A stretch of 64,000 bases of DNA, from the NCBI GenBank assembly GCA_019055375.1, contig JAHQIW010007266.1, positions 124,001 through 188,000 on the forward strand, written 5' to 3'. The position numbers were made by a program, and so were the translations under genes. The DNA is from Parelaphostrongylus tenuis. Its lineage: Eukaryota; Nematoda; Chromadorea; Rhabditida; Metastrongylidae. Positions within the stretch are counted from its first letter, which is position 1. Every line of letters starts with the position of its first letter. The notes under the pieces were generated by a model. That model had not been told where the DNA came from. It saw only the letters and a list, made by a program, of their open reading frames with translations, and made no database searches. Positions 10,260 through 22,319 of this stretch are shown in pieces.

Positions 10260-12829
10260 TAGCTACTAAAGACTGCTATAAGCTGAAACGGGTACATAAT
10301 GCCGATAACGTGAGCACGATGTTCGCACAAGCTCACGAACCACTCACTCTTCGAGGCTGCGAATTTGATACTAGATTTATTTGGAAAAAAATCATTCTGT
10401 GAAATTTGAGTAATAACGTTCTACTAGGACTATTTCAAGATTCTAGAGAAGGATCGGTTCGACCAGCGTTAGCGACATTTATAACCGAAAGAAAACCCTC
10501 ACGCTGCATCCAAACCTACTCAATAACTTGGAAAGCCTTCGTGGATTGTCGATAGGAGGAGACGATTTAATTGCAAGAAGCACTAAAATTTGCATAGACG
10601 GGCTGCGTGAAGTAGAGAATAATGAGGTGGGATTTGTGTGTTCAATGCTTGAATTTCAAAATAAGCATTCTGTTCCTTAGAATCTAGCGCACTGTCATCT
10701 CTAGTCTACCGCCAAGAGGCTTTATCACTTGATCGATCACAACGCGACATTCGGACAACCGCATGAAACTCTCCGTAGGTTTCGCCAATGATTTTTCGAA
10801 TTTCAAAGTGATTACAATTTGCTTTTGAGTGTCGCAACTGACCCGCTCCACAAACATCACTGTGATTAACCGTGCGATTGTTGCGCAACCGATCTCCCGC
10901 CCACTCATTCCTTTGCTCACCACACGGCGCACGAGTTCAAACTTGACCTCCGCTGACCCCTGATGGCCATTAGGGTGGTTTGAAGGCCTTCCGACCTTGG
11001 CAGTTCTCTTATGATCACCGTTAGATATCTTATACTCATAGTTGGTCGCGTGTTACTGTTGAAATCTCTCTTCGTTGGAATTAGACAGAAAAAATAAAAA
11101 TCGAATGTTATAATACAGATTTTGATTGGGACTACTCAAATCAACCATTTTTGTCATAGCAAGTTATTGGCAGGTTTTTCCTCTTTTCCAAATCCAAGCT
11201 TGGTTTAAGTAATTTTCGCAGAAGGGGCTATTGCTAATTTTTCTACTCATTACTTGAATGTGGTTATCGTTTTATACAACTATCATAATTTCACTTCAAA
11301 ACTTCGATTACCTACAGTGGCCTTCGTTGCTGATTAACTCATGGCTAACCAAGTGCATTCATTTCAATGCGCAAGCAGCTTGAATTAGTTACTCCTCTTG
11401 TGTTTGAACAAGCATACCACGGCTGGTAGCGAACTTCATCAACTGAAATAGAATTGTCAAAATATTTTAGACATTTCCCTACAAAGTGAAACTTTTTTTG
11501 CAGGACAAAATCAAAAATCTGATTTTTTTGACGCTTACGAAACGCATTTTATTCTTCGTCGTTTTTTTCTGAACTCGTGTGTAACATCGAAGCTGATGAA
11601 CACTCAAGATGGTTTCGTTCAGTAGTAGACGATGTTATCCTTGGATAGTTATATATTCTGCGCTTGATTTAAGATTTTCAAAAACTTTGATTTCGTTTTT
11701 ACTCTGTGATATTGAATCTCAAGTAGACTTGACACATTCATAGCAAGGTCATCTCCTTTACAGCCATTTGTGAGGGAACTTTGTGGTCGGTATGACTTCT
11801 ATAGACCATTTCATCCTTACGATTTAATGAGGCTTATCAAAGAATTCCTACACTTCCTGTAAGAACGCAACAACTTGTCTAGTAGTAATTTGTGGCAGGC
11901 GTTGACCTTGAAGAGCTTAATTCTGTGCTTATTGAACACACAAAAAATCCCGAAAAAAGTTCACCAATTGGAAATTGGCTCATATCTGACTTTTTGATTC
12001 TAATAACTATCGATATAAAACGCACAAGCGAGTTGAACGTAGGCTGCAAAATACTTTGGAATAATTACTGCACTGTACTTATTTGTTGGAATACATATAT
12101 CGGTAACATGATGCAAACAGTTGCCTACATGCCGTACGTATTCTCAGAGCGATATAGCAAGTTCTAGTCTACAATCCTCTCATGTTTAGTTCTCCTTAAG
12201 TTCTCTTGTAATTAGAGAATTGCCAACTATTTTCGAATAGACTAGCAAATTCAAAACTCGAAATAATATTGTAATGTTGGGAAACTGTTAAGATCGAAGG
12301 ATCACTCATAACAATCGTTCATAATCCTGGAGTGATTGGGCAAAGCCTTTTTCACGAGTCCACTGCCGTTATTCAACTTCTCTCATGACCGGAAAAGTTT
12401 AGCAGTTATAATGAAACCAGCATTGATATTATGTGTTAGGGCATAACTCGACCTACCATGGGCTGTATTTCCACCTCGCAACTGAAGTATCAGGTTCTCG
12501 ACCTTCCCTAAGACGTTCAGTAAGTCATAGAAATTCCTACGGGAATGATAAGGTAAAGCTTTTCATTTTTTCAACAACCCCAATCACTCGAATAGCCTTC
12601 ATATTTATGCTCTACACTCTGTGAATGCTCAAGTCTAGAAGAGAGCGGCTTCTACGTTAACGGTTTCTGTCCTCATAGATTCATTATGTATTAGCTAAGT
12701 CAGTGCCTTTTAATACGATGCTAAAAAGTGGAATTAGCTCTCATAACTCTTACATGTCTCGAATCGGTCAGTGGAATTTTTTTAGTCGTATGAGTATTAT
12801 ACTTTTTTGTTTTATCATGACACTTTCAG
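10260..12829. other. no confident gene; possible upstream region of the bZIP gene
   Basis: An 82-codon minus-strand frame at 10684-10932 has plausible codon use but no domain I recognise. A plus-strand frame at about 11894-12000 begins right after a GGCAG acceptor with GVDLEELNSVLIEH and could be a 5' exon, but I cannot connect it to the bZIP exons. The rest is AT-rich non-coding DNA. Confidence 0.35.
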
Positions 12830-15800
12830 ATGGGTAATGCTTCACCACATCGTTGCGATAAAGTTGCTGACGGTGAAGACGCTTCCAGCAGCTCGTCATC
12901 TCCACCGACAACCATGCCCAAGAGTTCGAATGATTTATCCGAAGAGAGGAGGTCTGACCTCATCACTAACGGAATAGAACTGTTTTCGTTGCTCCAGAAC
13001 GACGTGCCTCAATCTTGGAGGTACGTAGAAACCTAATCAAACGTCACACTTTCTTTTCGCTGAGAGAATTTCGCGTAAATTTTGGAAGTTGGTTTAATAT
13101 GTGCATTTAGAAACAATTGATCCAATGATTCTTATATCGATCGTTGAAAATTTGAGTAATCTTGTTAGAGTTTGAAATCGTCGAGAGAATACCATTTATG
13201 AGAAATGAGTGAAGTAACGAAGGAACTTCACAAAAATGGAAATACCAATTCCTATTAACGGGGGCGGGTAGCGCCGTTGTTAGTGATGCAGTATATCAGA
13301 ACATAACCACAAGTGATAAGCGAAGCTCTGGTTCATTTTTCTTTCTCAACACTTTGGATTTGATCAACTAAGAACCTAAGAACATCTTAGCTTGAAGATG
13401 CATGAAGGATTTCTCTAACAAGCGGTCTGAGAGATTCACAAAAAGACATTCTCAACGAACGCCCGAAGCAAAACGTGGACTATTAGCGGACCTTTGTAGA
13501 GGTTGGGTGCTAAGACGAATTGAATGCAAGAAGTGGTGAAACCCCAAGTAAATTGGTGAGGTTGGATTTTGTGAAAAAGCGAAGTTCAACTTGTACAATT
13601 CTATGTGATGTTGAATAATGATATGAAATGCTTCAAAGGCCAACATGCAAGAGAGGACTGTTCTACAATAAACTAAAACATTCTAGAATAATATTGATGG
13701 ATTTTGTATATACCAGACAATGATTTTTTAAGTCACGCATGTGGTCTGTTATATAAGGGCTGACTAATAGAGACCGATACACGCGTTAAACCTTACGGTC
13801 TCATCAGTCGGGCGGTACCCTTTTCGTCTTTAGCCAACCTCCTCTAATTTCAGTGGATTTACAGTGTATGATGTTCGTCGTAACCTATTGTTAGTATAGG
13901 GGCTGAGCGCCCCAAGATGATTGACTAAAAACGAAAAGGGTACCACCCGAGCGATGAGATCATCAAGGTTGAAACACGTCTATCGTACTACACAGGTCAG
14001 CCCTTATTTAACAGACCACATAAGCGGCTCAAAAAATGATTGTCTGGTACTCTGAAAATTGAGCGTGTTTTTAAGAAAACACTCGAAACGAAAGCCATTT
14101 TGCATAGTTTTGATTGAAAGAAGACGAAGAATGTTGAATGTCATGCGACGGCTAATATTCGAGAATAGTGCCGCTTTTGAGAAAATACGATTCCAATTTG
14201 TTTGGAAAGAGATGGAGAGAATGGGTATATTTCATTTAAGTTTATTTTGATCCATGTGGCACGTTTCACAAGCAGCTGTCTGCGCGGCTCGTTGCTTCTA
14301 TCTTTCGTCGACGAAAGTCTTCGGAATAGTGTATGTAACGTGAGTGCAGTATGCATGAATGAATGTATGTATTTATGTATGTATGTATGTACGTGTCTGT
14401 GTTTTATGTATGTGAATATATATGTATGCATGTATGTATGTATGTGTGTATGTATGTATGTACGTATGTATGTATGTACGTATGTATGTAATGTTATGCA
14501 TTTATGTATGTACGTATTTATGTATGTACGTATGTATGTAATGTTATGCATGTATGTGTTTCTGTATGTATATATGTATGTATGTATGTATATGTGTATG
14601 TATGTATGTATGTATGTATGTATGTATGTATGTATGTGTGTATGAATCTATGCATGTATGTATGCATGTATGTATGTATGTATATAGGTATGTATGTATG
14701 TATGTATGTATGTATGTATGTATGTATGTATATATGTATGCATGTATGTTTCTATGTATGGTATGGTATGTGTATATGCACGTATGCATGCATGTGTGTA
14801 TGTGTATGTGTATGTGCGTATGTATGTATATGTGTGTGTCTGACTATTAATTGAGTACTTTGTGTTCTGCACAAATGTCCTTCAATTCTCATAAAATTAA
14901 TCCTCTCTGAGATTCTAGGATAGCTCTATGAAGATGTCTCAGCTCATTCCAACATGCAATCATCAGCTTTCATGAAGCTCTTTTCAAACAAGTTTGGAAT
15001 GGACTTGCCGACATGACTTACTTTAGAATGTGATGTGCGCTACTTTTAATCCTTGAGCTTCTCACATCATCTATATGATAGTGATTATTAAGATTGTTGC
15101 AATAATGCCAAAATTCATCGAAATCTGGACAAATCCAAAGCGGAAGCCTTCGCAACTCAATGTTCTCTATTCTTTGTAGATCCATTTCACATGAGTCCCA
15201 TGGTATGGAGAGAGAGGACCGGCCATCAACGCCTTGTCAGCGGGATGAAAAACAGGTAATGAGAGGCATAGTGCTCAGAATGGGTAACAACCTAATTAAT
15301 GGTATAATAAAGAGGCTAGTAAGCGAGAATGCTTTAGGCCAGTTACCATATCGTGATGAACTTTTGACAAATCCACCATTTTGTGAAATTGTTCGAATTA
15401 TAAGGGTTTTTCTTCGTTCAAAAATAACTCATCCGGGTAATTTTTATGAACGTTATAGAGCAAGGTCTTTATACAACGACTAGAGGACTAAGAAATAATC
15501 CTTCGTTATATACAGAAATCCACCTCATCGACTGTTTTCAAACCTCGCTGCAAGCATTCAATATAGTCCGTGAGAATGCTCAATGCCCTTTCGAGCTGTT
15601 ACGTCAGTGCCATACGTACGTTTCGGAAGTGTGTCCGCTTCATCAGTTGCGCCCCACACTGAATCCTAGTTTAGAGAAAGGATGGGTAGACGTTATTTAT
15701 GGTGTTAGCATTTGATATTGTGGTACTGCCGTCAGTCGATGGATTACGGCTGGTAGTAAATGTGAAAAAATCCATTTCATCTGAAAAAATGGTGATAATA

Positions 15801-17599
15801 TAACATAGCTGCTGAAAGGTGATCAAAAGCCGACGCGCCAGCTATCGTCCCTAGATGTTATAGTGGAGTTCTTCCAAGTTGTGCTTAACACTTCCGCGAC
15901 TCTTGATCTCTACAGAGGTTCTTCCAAAAGGAACGCAAAGACCTGCCTGACATTTAATTAGTCCATTTTTCTTTGATTTATTCTACTGCATAGAAATTCT
16001 TATACTATTAATAATTTTAATTGTAATACTATTATTAATTAATAACTTGTTGAAAAAAAAATTGCATCGGGCTTCAGTCGTTAGAAGTTTTATTCCAAAC
16101 GTGAAAAAAATCTATCAAGAACCTTCTAATCGACTGTTTCAAACTTCGCTTTAAATATTCTCTCAAAGTATATATAAATAATTGTTTTTCGGACGAGATT
16201 ATTAACTAGAAATGTGAAAGGTAATCGACTGTAGTTCATTTGTGATTGTTGTACTGACTTATATTTATAATATAGGATCTTTTTGCATAAAATACACAGG
16301 AGTAAAAGACAAATTAGTTGCGAAACACTTCCAAAGGTTGACAGCTGTAACCATGCAAAGTCCGACTCCCTCTAAACCTTGGCATGAGTAAAGATGTGTA
16401 AAAGTTTTTGCGATGTTCCCTTAGTGTCTGGCATAACACCGGTGAGCTCTCATACATAAGCGTTAAGAAGACTCCGACGAAGTCGTAGTCGCCGACACGT
16501 TAGCCATCGTATTTCAGGAAAAAAGTACCATCTTTTAACTTAAGTTGTACAAATTTTGTTTCAAGGAAAGGGCAACTTACAACAGTGTTTTGTACAATGA
16601 TTTCCATACATACCACTGATGTTTGCAAAGTGATAGAGCAAAGTCTTTTCCACAAATCACATTTCAACTATCAGCGTTTACTACCTCTCAGTTTCTTGAG
16701 CTATTGAGGAATTACTGTTTATTGTCAAAAAACCACCAACTCCGCTACACCTTGACATAGGAATCCTTTCATGGGCAACGCTACACATCGCAAGACACTG
16801 CACTTGGAATATGCTGGTCCCAAGTAGGCCGATTTCGATGATTCATTGGAAATTCACTATGAAATAGATTAAGTTTTCGCGTTAGCAAGACGCAACATCT
16901 TCGCTTTTCATTTCTGCACTATCAAACGCAGCTCGTTTGCTCAGGTGAATTATCTGGAGAGAAGACGAAAGAACAACGACTCAGCGCGGAGATCGCGAGA
17001 AGTGCGCCGACAAAGAGAGGCGCTGAATCGACGCCAGGTCGAGGTATGATTCAGTTGTGGATTTGAAGCGGACGGATGTAGAGAGTAAAGAAAACTTGGT
17101 CTATGAAATAAGTTCGACTCATGGGAAGAAATCAGTACTCATGTCGGTTATCGCTAAGACTTCGTTTTAGGATAAGGTAGGGGCTCACGAAGAATCTGGG
17201 AAACATTCACGTTTTATTACGGAACGCCTTATCGCGGTCCACTTTTGCTCTGGACTTATTCCTTTTGGAGAGCCTCTATTGATATGCTTTTTCAAAATCC
17301 CAAGAAACGAATATATTAATTACTGCTTTTGTCGCACTCTTGAGAAAATGTTATGTGTCAATTTACAGAAGTCACTGGATGTGATTTTAGTCCTTTTTTT
17401 CATGAACAGTTTGAGACGAATTTCTTTATCGACTAGACTGATCTGATCTTTTATTGAAAGTTTATTGAGATTAATCACTTACGTCTAGATGCTGGAACAA
17501 GAGAACATGCAGCTACGAGCTCAGATTGCTCTCTTACGACTCGAAGTCGGTCAGCTCTCTTTCGTGCTTCTTGCCGAGGGAGTGAAACATCTTCCGTGA
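12830..17599 (+). CDS. bZIP transcription factor, PAR/NFIL3/CES-2-like (four coding exons, complete 3' end)
   Basis: Predicted nuclear DNA-binding protein of 158 residues that would dimerise through its zipper. Coding exons are 12830-13020, 15180-15255, 16945-17043 and 17489-17599; phases 2, 0, 0 match at every junction and donors are GTACGT, GTAATG and GTATGA. Residues 1-64 are Ser-rich and acidic. Residues 95-107 hold the basic region RRRKNNDSARRSR with the invariant N-x7-R (N99, R107). Leucines 124, 131, 138 and 145 form a four-heptad zipper in the same register as PAR proteins (17, 24, 31 and 38 residues after R107), and DEKQ just before the basic region recalls KDEKYW of that family. The protein stops 13 residues past the last heptad. 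The ATG directly follows TTTCAG, so this acceptor may receive a spliced leader; an upstream coding exon is the alternative. The family call is strong; the exact orthologue is not decided. Confidence 0.88.
13713..14054. mobile_element. palindromic MITE-like element, copy 2
   Basis: Ends are TACCAGACAATGATTTTTTA and AAAAAATGATTGTCTGGTA, inverted copies of each other. Internal pairs include GGTACCCTTTTCGT and ACGAAAAGGGTACC, and GGTCTGTTATATAAGGGCTG and CAGCCCTTATTTAACAGACC. The arms resemble the element at 3.45 kb. It lies in intron 1 of the bZIP gene and encodes nothing. Confidence 0.8.
14347..14845 (+). repeat. TATG microsatellite, about 500 bp
   Basis: Near-continuous TATG/TGTA tetranucleotide repeat with scattered substitutions (TATA, CATG, TGTG). 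The open frames it produces on both strands (alternating Tyr/Met/Cys/Val or His/Thr/Ile) are artefacts of the 4-base period. Located in bZIP intron 1. Confidence 0.97.
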
Positions 17600-20500
17600 T
17601 CTTATTCCTTTATGGTGCCTATATTTTCACTTTTACTACGAAGTTATTAGAGACTTATGGGGGAAGCACTGATGGCATGGATATCAAATAATATCAGTTG
17701 GAGAACCACATATTTAGTGAGAGCGCAAACTATTCCATTCTATTAAAAGGTAACTCCAGAGGACATCGATGTTGTGGCTACTTTCACGGTTTTGTAGTGT
17801 TTGTTTTTGATCCTTGTTGGATGAATTCTGGGCTATATCACGTGTTATGTTTGTTCCATGTGGTCTTAATATTTTTTTTAAACTACCTAATGAAATACTA
17901 AGTTTTGGCTTCATTAAGCGTCTCGTGGTTTGTATTTCGTGTAATTTTCTATCTCATCTCAACATTTAATCAAGTTTCTCAATCGTACCACTTCAAATCG
18001 CCTCAATTTTCACTCTGTAATTTTTTTACTTATTTTACTTCATTTTATATGTGAATGTGTGGCTGATTTTTCCTCGCAATCTTTGGATTACTTTTAGTGC
18101 TTTGCTCTCCATATTGCTACGTCAAACGTGTGTGATGGTTCTGAAAATCTACCTACGCTTAAATTGGCCAAGCCGCCAGGCATAACAACCTGCACGCTTC
18201 GTTTTTTTTTTTTTGTAATCGAAAAGTTGTATCATCTCTAATTTTTTCCATCCATCTTCATTATACTCCTATTCATTGTCATTATGTCAGCTAGTGGATT
18301 AATGTGAGACGATGTTGCGGAAAGAATAAACGAGCGAACTCGCCCTCTTGACCCCAGCTGTGGCTTGCGCAACCGTCACTCAACGAGAGTCAACAGCCTT
18401 CGATATGGTTGTGACTCGTCAGTATTATTCTCAGGGGACGATACTGTTCTCCGGATCTTTTGCAGATGCCTGTTTTCTTCAGTGGAAAATTCTACGGATG
18501 GAAGATTGAATAATCTCCAATGGAAGTTGCCACTTGGAAGGTTACAGTAGTCTTAGGCGGTATCTTGCTGTGATGTGGGTCTAGTTCTAAAACTCCTTGG
18601 CAGAAAAAATACGTAAAGGCTTTTTTGTTAATTTTATCTTCTCTAATGCCTCAAATCATAGAAATACAAGCTTCTGAGCAACTTCCTCGATGAAGCTACT
18701 GTAGTGTAGGTGATTTTGAAGTTCACTCCTATTTTGTTCCTGCTCGAAAGTTTCGAAACATCAAGGAACATCACGCAAAATCAAAATATAATGACGAGTT
18801 TGGGAAATTTTCATTTTCTCCAAATGAACATTCTATTCAATTTCGTGCATTTTGTGTTTCATCTCTTCCAAAGGTAGCTCACATACTAAAATTTTTTTCA
18901 AAGAATGAGACCATGACAAAGTACAAGTTGTAGTACACTACGAAATTTTGGACGAAAAAAATGTAAGTAACAAAGAGTTTGGACTAATATTCTTGAGATT
19001 AAGACTCAAACTTTGCAGTCTAGTTGCTGGCCATTGGTGGGTTGTGTGGAGAATCCTGACAGTCCACGGACGCGCTTTCGACTGTTTTGTCATCGGCGGA
19101 ACGATCTTCTTTTTTATCTTTCACCTGAACTAAGTAAATTCAGTATATAGTTTAGTCTGTCGATAAACCCTAATCTTCCAATTTTCCAATAACTGGATTC
19201 AACTTAAAGAGGTCTGCACTTATACGGTTCACAAAATACTTTTGGCAATCAAAGTACTATCGTAATCTCCTTATCATTCTACTTGTGTTTAGAATTTGCT
19301 TGAAATATAAGTTCTCAAGAAGGAATTAAATACGCAAGCGGGTGGACGCAAACATCCTAGATACAATCTAGACACGATCCTGTTTTGTAGATTAGAAAAT
19401 CTGCAATTCTGTGACAATTTTTTACCCACTTGAATGGTGTTTATCGAAATGACGAGGTGTATTACTACCCAAGGTATACTCAATAGAAGTAACAAGTCAA
19501 ACGATTCTTCGAGACATACGCACTGAAATCAATGCATATTGCCGCAAGTGAATCAAATTTGGTCCTGAAGCATCCTTGGAAACCAATGTGAACTAGTACG
19601 AACCGATCACTGTTACATTTCATGCTTACAGTGCATCAACACGAGAAAATGTGACAGGCCAAGGAGAACGGTTAGCGATTTTTCTTTTCGTTGAACCGAT
19701 ACTGAAGGTGTTGGGCACACTATCGAATCACATCTATGTTACTCAAGCGATGGCACCTGGATCGTAGCGGTGTGGTGTGAGCCGGCATCCGTCGTTGAAA
19801 TTAAACACATTGCCAAAAATATGAGATGGAAATTCGATAATTTCGGGAAAAAGTCGGAAGTGGCTTGATATAGTTCCTGAGGCTTGATGTCTACTATCAA
19901 ATAACAGTGGAACGTTAAGTTGTAACGAAAGCGTTAATTTACTTGAAACTCCATAATGGAGTCTATAAACTTCAGAAATTCAAAGAAATAACACATTTCG
20001 TACTTCGCAGATTGACAGCATAGAAAGCTACAAGGGAGAACACTGAATTTTTTCATCATTCATGTTCAACAATCCAGCTACAGCGAAATTGGCTCCGAAC
20101 AGTTTTGCACAGGGAGGGGACAGGAACCACAGGAACGAGGATTGCCTGGTGTATCTATCGCGAACACTGATTTCATACGAATCACAAAGGTTTACTTGAC
20201 CAATCGTATAAAAATATAGCCTACATCTTTTCGCTTAAAAAATAATTTTCATTAAGTAGGAGTCAGCGTTGTTCTATAGTTCAACATGGATGATCGACTC
20301 TTTCGTAGGAGAACAATCACTTCTAAGATAATTTTAAAAAATGCTTAGAGTACGGCTAGTGAGTCATCAAATGCATGTTTGGTTAGCTGTGATTCGCTGT
20401 TTCTTTCTTTATGTCACAAAAAGACGAAATTTTCCGTCACTTTACGTCAGCTTAATGATTACGTCATAGAAAACTTTAGAGAAGACCAGCTCCGACGTAG
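17600..20500. other. no gene recognised
   Basis: Downstream of the bZIP stop codon. It presumably contains its 3' UTR at the left, but no clear polyadenylation context stood out. The remainder is AT-rich with short, unrecognisable frames. Confidence 0.5.
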
Positions 20501-20514
20501 TGTCTCACGTGACA

Positions 20515-20560
20515 GTTATTTTCTTTATCAGCACCTCATATAAGGAACGATGATGATAAA
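20515..20560. promoter_or_regulatory. possible TATA-like and GATA-type sites
   Basis: TTTATCAG at about 20528, CATATAAGG at about 20537 and TGATGATAAAG at about 20550 lie within 45 bases. TGATAA-type sites bind GATA factors, often intestinal, in nematodes. No downstream start codon or exon could be tied to them, so this is only a candidate. Confidence 0.15.
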
Positions 20561-21535
20561 GAGGCCTTCACAATTCCTTTAGTTGAACTTCGACGAGTCA
20601 CACCCACAAGACTCTCGGCTCTCATATTCAACATAATCAATCATATCCACATAATCACACTATTCCTCAATTTACTAGCTGGGGAAATCAGGAGCTTTAC
20701 ATAGATTGAAGAACAACCTGTGTTCATCCGTTACAAAAGAACATTTTTACCGACTTCAAGGAAACAGCTCAACGTCACTTTGCTGAAATTTAGCCTTTTA
20801 TGACCAAGCAGAGGATGAAATATGACAATTTACTATATATTTACTTCAAAAAAGCAATTGATTGCACCATAACGTGATGTGCTACTGAAAAAATCACTGA
20901 AGCAAGTGAAGATAATGGTTGCCAAACTAGAAGATTGCATCCTTATTCCTTGGAGAAAGCAATCGCAGTTGATACATTGGTTTCAATTAAAAGCTGAACT
21001 GTGTCGGCTACCATAGAATAAAGAAGAGTAAACGTTTAGAGGAAGAGCTTACACAGAAGTACATCAAGTGCTGCGGAATAAATGATAGAAAAGACATGTG
21101 TGAATTTTATTTTATATGTTCTTGCTTTGATTTATTCCTTTGATATCTAGGTGCTAAAAAAACAATAGGTTGGGCAATCACATCACATTTTTGAGTTTGA
21201 ATCCATTCTAACGAATTCCGTGAGAAGTTGAACAATCTTTTGACCGTTTGTCAACGTGTGGCTACTTAGGAAACCTGCTTATTCAATAGAGGTTGAGAAC
21301 AAAGTATTTGTCTCACTTGATCCTACTTTGTGCTACTACGCTTTAAAGTTTTCACTTGATTAGAAGTGAGTTTTTTTGTAAAAATAAAAAGAAACTTGAT
21401 CATGATTGTTAGGGCAATAATAGTGGAGGTGAACCAAACTGAGGAAAATTCCAAAAAAGAAGAGATTATTGTTGGACGCATCAACTTCACTAAATCGCTA
21501 GGCATTTCAAGAATATTTCCCATTCACTTTATCTT

Positions 21536-22180
21536 ACCGTTTGTAAAGAAGAGAAGGCATTTAAGCGTAATTCATCGTTGGCTTCCTCCACGCCATGTGA
21601 TGAATAAGAGTCATCGGAATATTTCTGTAGTAGATCCATCTGCGTCACTGCCAAACCGTCATCTTGTGCAAAAGCAAATCCATCTGGCAAGAAAAAACCG
21701 CAAATATTCTCGTATATCACCTTATTGTAAACAGTGAGGAAGTTCAAGGGAAATGTTTCGAAAGTTAGACCGTCCCAGAAAAAGTGATTGGAACTCACAT
21801 CTGCTGCTGTCCAGTTCGCCGTATGTCGTCTTCAAACCGACAATGTCACACATTTTGAAGATCGGTTGATAGAGGATGTTGAAATTTGGTCCGCGAAAGC
21901 CTTCATTCCATAGCATTGCATCTTGTATATCGGCTCGTAGCGTACGACGGAAACTATAGGAATCATAAAGCCATTATGAACCGTGATAAATGGTCTACAG
22001 CTTTCTACAGTATCATCAAATAGATAAACATAGTTCAGATATTTAACCCATTTTTTGAATCTCTTCAAAAACACTGACAAAAATGTGAACATTCTAGCAG
22101 ATAAAGACGGCCTCTGTATCGCAGAATATGGGTATTGGAGACATCACCACGCTCGAAACAGACAACCGTACGAAATGATT
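21536..22180 (-). CDS. exons of an unidentified protein
   Basis: Two adjoining minus-strand exons have good splice signals and matching phases. One runs from about 21952 to 21800; its acceptor is ATTCCTATAG and its donor GTGAGT. It reads FRRTLRADIQDAMLWNEGF, RGPNFN, then KMCDIVGLKTTYGELDSSR. The next runs from about 21684 to 21537 (acceptor TTCTTGCCAG, donor GTAAGA) and reads GFAFAQDDGLAVTQMDLLQ, then KYSDDSYSSHGVEEANDEL. A further coding-looking stretch with FERGDVSNTHILRYRGRLYL lies near 22150-22090. The GP.F...CD..GL pattern faintly recalls the C-terminal part of nucleotide pyrophosphatase/phosphodiesterases, but this is too weak to name it. Downstream, two short frames near 21.4-21.5 kb could supply the last exon. 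Confidence 0.45.
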
Positions 22181-22319
22181 AATGCGCAAGAAAAATACGA
22201 ATGAAAGATGTGCTCGGGTCCACACTACTAGTGGAGATAAGCCATCCAAGTATCCAAATAAATAATTCAAATAAGTAGCTATATTGAAGCGCGCAATTTT
22301 GTCTTTGATCACTCAAATC

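Noticed and set aside
10684..10932. An 82-codon minus-strand frame as a gene
   Set aside because: No domain, splice context or homology recognised; a second overlapping frame on the same strand looks equally plausible.
14141..14872. Long Tyr/Met/Cys and His/Thr/Ile-rich proteins on both strands
   Set aside because: They are translations of a TATG microsatellite; a 4-base period keeps all frames open.
20515..20560. A defined promoter with TATA and GATA elements
   Set aside because: No transcript start or coding exon can be attached; listed only as a low-confidence candidate.
21366..21737. A 123-codon plus-strand frame
   Set aside because: It is antisense to the minus-strand exons that have proper splice signals and more protein-like composition.
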